This document shows, one piece after another, positions 5,879 to 7,909 of a DNA stretch of 7,909 nt (positions are counted from its first letter, which is position 1; each line of letters begins with the position of its first letter). The DNA is from Anaerolineae bacterium (GTDB taxonomy: Bacteria; Chloroflexota; Anaerolineae; JACIWR01): assembly GCA_021162125.1 (NCBI GenBank), contig JAGGZG010000161.1, forward strand, positions 1 to 7,909. Reading direction: 5' to 3'. A model generated the notes under the pieces. The model was given only the letters and a program-made list of their open reading frames with translations. It was not told the DNA's origin and did no database searches. The position numbers were made by a program, and so were the translations under genes.

Positions 5879-6631
5879 TTAGATAGCTCGTGCCAGGGTA
5901 AGTGCCCACACAGCAGTGGCCCCACCAGCGCGTAATGCTTGGCTGCAAGCCTCCAACGTCGCGCCAGTGGTGCATACGTCGTCAACCAGCAAAATGCGCA
6001 GGCCTACGGTGGCCCCGATCGCACAATGGAATGCCCCACGCACGTTCTCCCGTCGAGCTTCGGCCCCCAGCTTGACCTGTGGCGCTGTCGCCCGCACCCG
6101 GGCCAGGAGGTCATCCCTCACGGGCAACTCTGCTGCCTCGGCCAACCCGCGGGCCAGCAGGGCCGCCTGATTGTAACCCCTGGCTCGTTCCCGCGCCGGA
6201 TGTAAGGGCACAGGGGCAATCACGTCCGCCGGGATGGGATGGTCCCGCCAGTAGTCCCCCATAATCCCACCCAGCAGCCCGGCCAGGTCCTGGACGCGCC
6301 TGTACTTCAGTGCGTGTATCGCAGCGCGCAACGCCCCGTCAAAGTATAGCACCGAGCGAATACCATCAATCTGAAGAGGGGTCTGCCGGCAACGGCTACA
6401 AAGCCGAGGTTGGGCTGCAGGCCGTCCGCAAAGGGGACACACCGGAGGAAGCACGGGTTTCAGTCCGGCGCAGCACGAGTCACAGAGCCACACCCCTACC
6501 CGGCCGCAGCCCACACAGCGGGGAGGAAACAGCAAGTCCAGAAGACTCTGTCGAATCTGCTGCAAAAAGCTAAGGGCTGTCAATCTGTATCCATCCGTGG
6601 GGACAATATACGGGCCGGCCCTGCAATGCAC
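5879..6631 (-). CDS. comF: ComF family phosphoribosyltransferase-like protein with zinc-ribbon front
   Basis: Two CxxC pairs of knuckles lead the protein: CVGCG/CDSC (39-42, 50-53) and CPLCG/CSRC (65-68, 78-81), a double zinc-ribbon layout. They follow the typical LLDLLFPPRC. Then come LKYRRVQDLAGLLG, VPLHPARERARGYNQAALLA (141-160) and the PRPP-binding loop ILLVDDVCTTGAT (213-225), which define the ComF/GntX type I PRTase fold. In naturally competent bacteria ComF supports DNA uptake in the cytoplasm; the enzymatic reaction is not settled. The start is uncertain: the GTG at 6631 has no Shine-Dalgarno site, and residues 1-16 are unlike the family. The TTG at 6583, behind a GGATGG stretch, would give MTALSFLQQIRQSLL, a more typical beginning. 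It sits 116 bp before hpf and follows tadC on the same strand. Confidence 0.92.
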   Translation of the reverse strand: MHCRAGPYIVPTDGYRLTALSFLQQIRQSLLDLLFPPRCVGCGRVGVWLCDSCCAGLKPVLPPVCPLCGRPAAQPRLCSRCRQTPLQIDGIRSVLYFDGALRAAIHALKYRRVQDLAGLLGGIMGDYWRDHPIPADVIAPVPLHPARERARGYNQAALLARGLAEAAELPVRDDLLARVRATAPQVKLGAEARRENVRGAFHCAIGATVGLRILLVDDVCTTGATLEACSQALRAGGATAVWALTLARAI

Positions 6632-6718
6632 TCGTTGCCCGAGGTGTGGTCACACCATCACGCGCAGAGATTGATTGCAGAGCCAGTAGCTGCCAGCGTG
6701 CACACGTTGCAGTCTGGT

Positions 6719-7672
6719 CTAGAATATGCCGCTACCCAATATCCCGGTATCAAGCACGAGGAGGACCGCTGGGCCCAGCAGGATGATGTAAATTGACGGG
6801 AAAACAAGGAAGGCGAGGGGAATCATCATTTTAACCGGTGCCTTACGAGCCTGTTCCTCAGCTCGCTGACGGCGCTTAATGCGCATCTGCTCGGACTGAA
6901 TACGCAGCACCTTAGCGATGCTGACGCCCAGTTGGTCGGCCTGGATGATTGCCGCCACAAAACTGGACACATCGGGCACGTCCATGCTGTCGGCCATGCT
7001 ACGCAATGCCTCGCGACGCAGCTTGCCCAGGCGCATCTCCTGGTTGGCCCGCGCAAAAGCCCGGCTCAGTTCGTTATCCCATTTATCCGTTACCTGGCTC
7101 ATGGCAGCATCGAAACCCAGGCCGGCCTCCACGCAGATGGTCAAAAGGTCAAGGGCGTCGGGCAGAGCCCTGATAATCTCCTCCTGTCGTTTCCTGATTT
7201 TGCTGCGCAGCCATAGCACCGGCAGGTAAAAGCCCAGCGCACCTATCGCCCCGCTGTACAGTAGGCTTTGCTTTAATGATTGCCTGGTCGTGCTCATCAG
7301 CAAGAACATCAACACAGCCATCAATACCCCGGCCAGCGCACGGATACCCCAGAACTCAGCAGGGCCCCAGTTATTGGGGCGGCCGGCCAGTTCCAGCTTA
7401 TGGCGGGTAGCTTCCAGCGACTGTTGCGGGGTGAAACGAGTCACAAATCTGGTGGCGGCATCCATCATTGGTTTCAGGATGCGCTGGCTAAAGGGCTGTG
7501 AGAGCTCGATCTCCTCCAGGGTCACCGGCCGGGTGCGGCTGCCGTACTCTGCCAAGCGAGCTTCCACCTGCTCAGCAGTACTTGATCCCCTCATGCCGAC
7601 AACGATTAATAGGATAGCCCCGAAGCCCATGATCAGAGCCAGACCTACTATCAATAATTGCTGTACTCCCAT
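6719..7672 (-). CDS. tadC: TadC-like type II secretion system F domain protein
   Basis: The 317-residue inner-membrane protein has an N-terminal membrane segment (5-27), a linker, two central segments (about 108-127 and 137-155), a cytoplasmic T2SSF/GspF domain (165-280) and a C-terminal hydrophobic pair (about 284-309). The domain contains ALPDALDLLTICVEAGLGFDAAM, ELSRAFARANQEMRLGKLRR, VPDVSSFVAAIIQADQLG and EQMRIKRRQRAEEQARKAPVKM, as in TadC, the platform partner of TadB in Tad/Flp pilus assembly. The ATG at 7672 has GGGGAGGGAG 8 bases upstream; the GTG at 7693 would swallow that site. Its usual upstream partner tadB is not in the window; instead the second copy of the 195-bp element lies 44 bases before the start. 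Confidence 0.92.
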   Translation of the reverse strand: MGVQQLLIVGLALIMGFGAILLIVVGMRGSSTAEQVEARLAEYGSRTRPVTLEEIELSQPFSQRILKPMMDAATRFVTRFTPQQSLEATRHKLELAGRPNNWGPAEFWGIRALAGVLMAVLMFLLMSTTRQSLKQSLLYSGAIGALGFYLPVLWLRSKIRKRQEEIIRALPDALDLLTICVEAGLGFDAAMSQVTDKWDNELSRAFARANQEMRLGKLRREALRSMADSMDVPDVSSFVAAIIQADQLGVSIAKVLRIQSEQMRIKRRQRAEEQARKAPVKMMIPLAFLVFPSIYIILLGPAVLLVLDTGILGSGIF

Positions 7673-7680
7673 CACTACTC

Positions 7681-7685
7681 CCTCC
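7681..7685 (-). promoter_or_regulatory. Ribosome binding site of tadC (GGAGG)
   Basis: GGAGG within a longer purine run GGGGAGGGA, 8 bases before the ATG at 7672. It decides against the in-frame GTG at 7693. Confidence 0.75.
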
Positions 7686-7711
7686 CCAGACACCTACTCC
7701 TCTGTGAAGCA

Positions 7712-7716
7712 ACAAT
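7712..7716. repeat. Predicted target duplication of copy B (ACAAT), inner side
   Basis: ACAAT abuts the element end CAGTAC. By analogy with copy A, the same five bases should follow the other end just outside the window (7912-7916). Confidence 0.5.
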
Positions 7717-7909
7717 CAGTACTTGAGAAAAGTCGGTGCTGCTGCCGCGTCGCCTGGACGTGAACGTCCAGGCTGAGCAGGCGAAGAGTGCTGAAGCACC
7801 CTTCGCCAACGTGGACGGCGGCTCCGAGACCACCACAGCCTGCTGAAGCAGGCTTCTGCTGCTGAGCCTGGCGCTTCAGCGCCGGGCGGGGGGCGGATTT
7901 CTCAACTAC
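7717..7909 (-). mobile_element. 195-bp MITE-like element, copy B (inverted, last 2 bases outside the window)
   Basis: The reverse complement of this stretch matches copy A at 191 of 193 bases. The two differences correspond to copy A positions 4293 and 4384 (7829 and 7738 here). The end CAGTACTTGAGAAA lies at 7717-7730; the other end, CTCAACTAC, needs only TG to finish, giving exactly 195 bases. As with copy A, the CAGTAC end faces the downstream gene, here tadC on the minus strand. Confidence 0.86.

Noticed and set aside
5763..5975. Longer N-terminus for hpf
   Set aside because: It overlaps the end of comF and lacks HPF similarity; a good ribosome site lies directly before 5762.
6643..6656. 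GGTGTGGTCACACC palindrome between tadC and comF
   Set aside because: A 6-bp stem with a 2-base centre and no T-run; too short to call a terminator or operator without other copies.

Overview
This is a GC-rich bacterial chromosome segment with dense, mostly minus-strand housekeeping genes. The gene set and styles suggest a Chloroflexota (Anaerolineae-like) genome, but no rRNA or marker gene proves it. The cues are MutS2 with a Smr tail, long HPF, a Tad-type TadC, a DUF6485 Cys-rich miniprotein, an exported protein with a Pro/Thr stalk, an Mrr-NACHT-like gene and many short palindromic repeats.

Left part (1-4078, all minus strand, read right to left): DUF6485-type protein, then a 33-bp palindrome, an exported membrane-anchored protein of unknown function, a 73-bp imperfect inverted repeat, mutS2, and the start of an Mrr-type nuclease gene. 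That last gene looks fused to the front of a NACHT/STAND protein. It carries a one-frame shift near 388-393 and runs off the window.

Middle (4079-4479): a gene-free control region. Two sigma70-type promoters face away from each other with overlapping -35 boxes, one for the DUF6485 gene and one for maf. A 195-bp non-coding mobile element (MITE-like) has inserted exactly at the maf -10 box. It has 14-bp terminal inverted repeats and a 5-bp target duplication, ATAAT. The TGCTATAAT box survives on the left side, so the promoter now reads straight into the element.

Right part (4480-7909): maf (plus), a shared terminator hairpin, then long-form hpf, comF and tadC, all minus. A second copy of the 195-bp element, inverted and 191/193 identical, lies just upstream of tadC and is cut by the window end two bases before its predicted terminus.

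The main discovery candidate is this repeat family. It has matched ends, a target duplication, and an interior made of five successive hairpins whose loops (TGAA in the first half, TTCA in the second) mirror each other. It sits in the same orientation relative to the downstream gene at both sites. HPF (ribosome hibernation) and MutS2 (known in Bacillus as a collided-ribosome splitter) both act on ribosomes, but nothing here shows a functional link between them.
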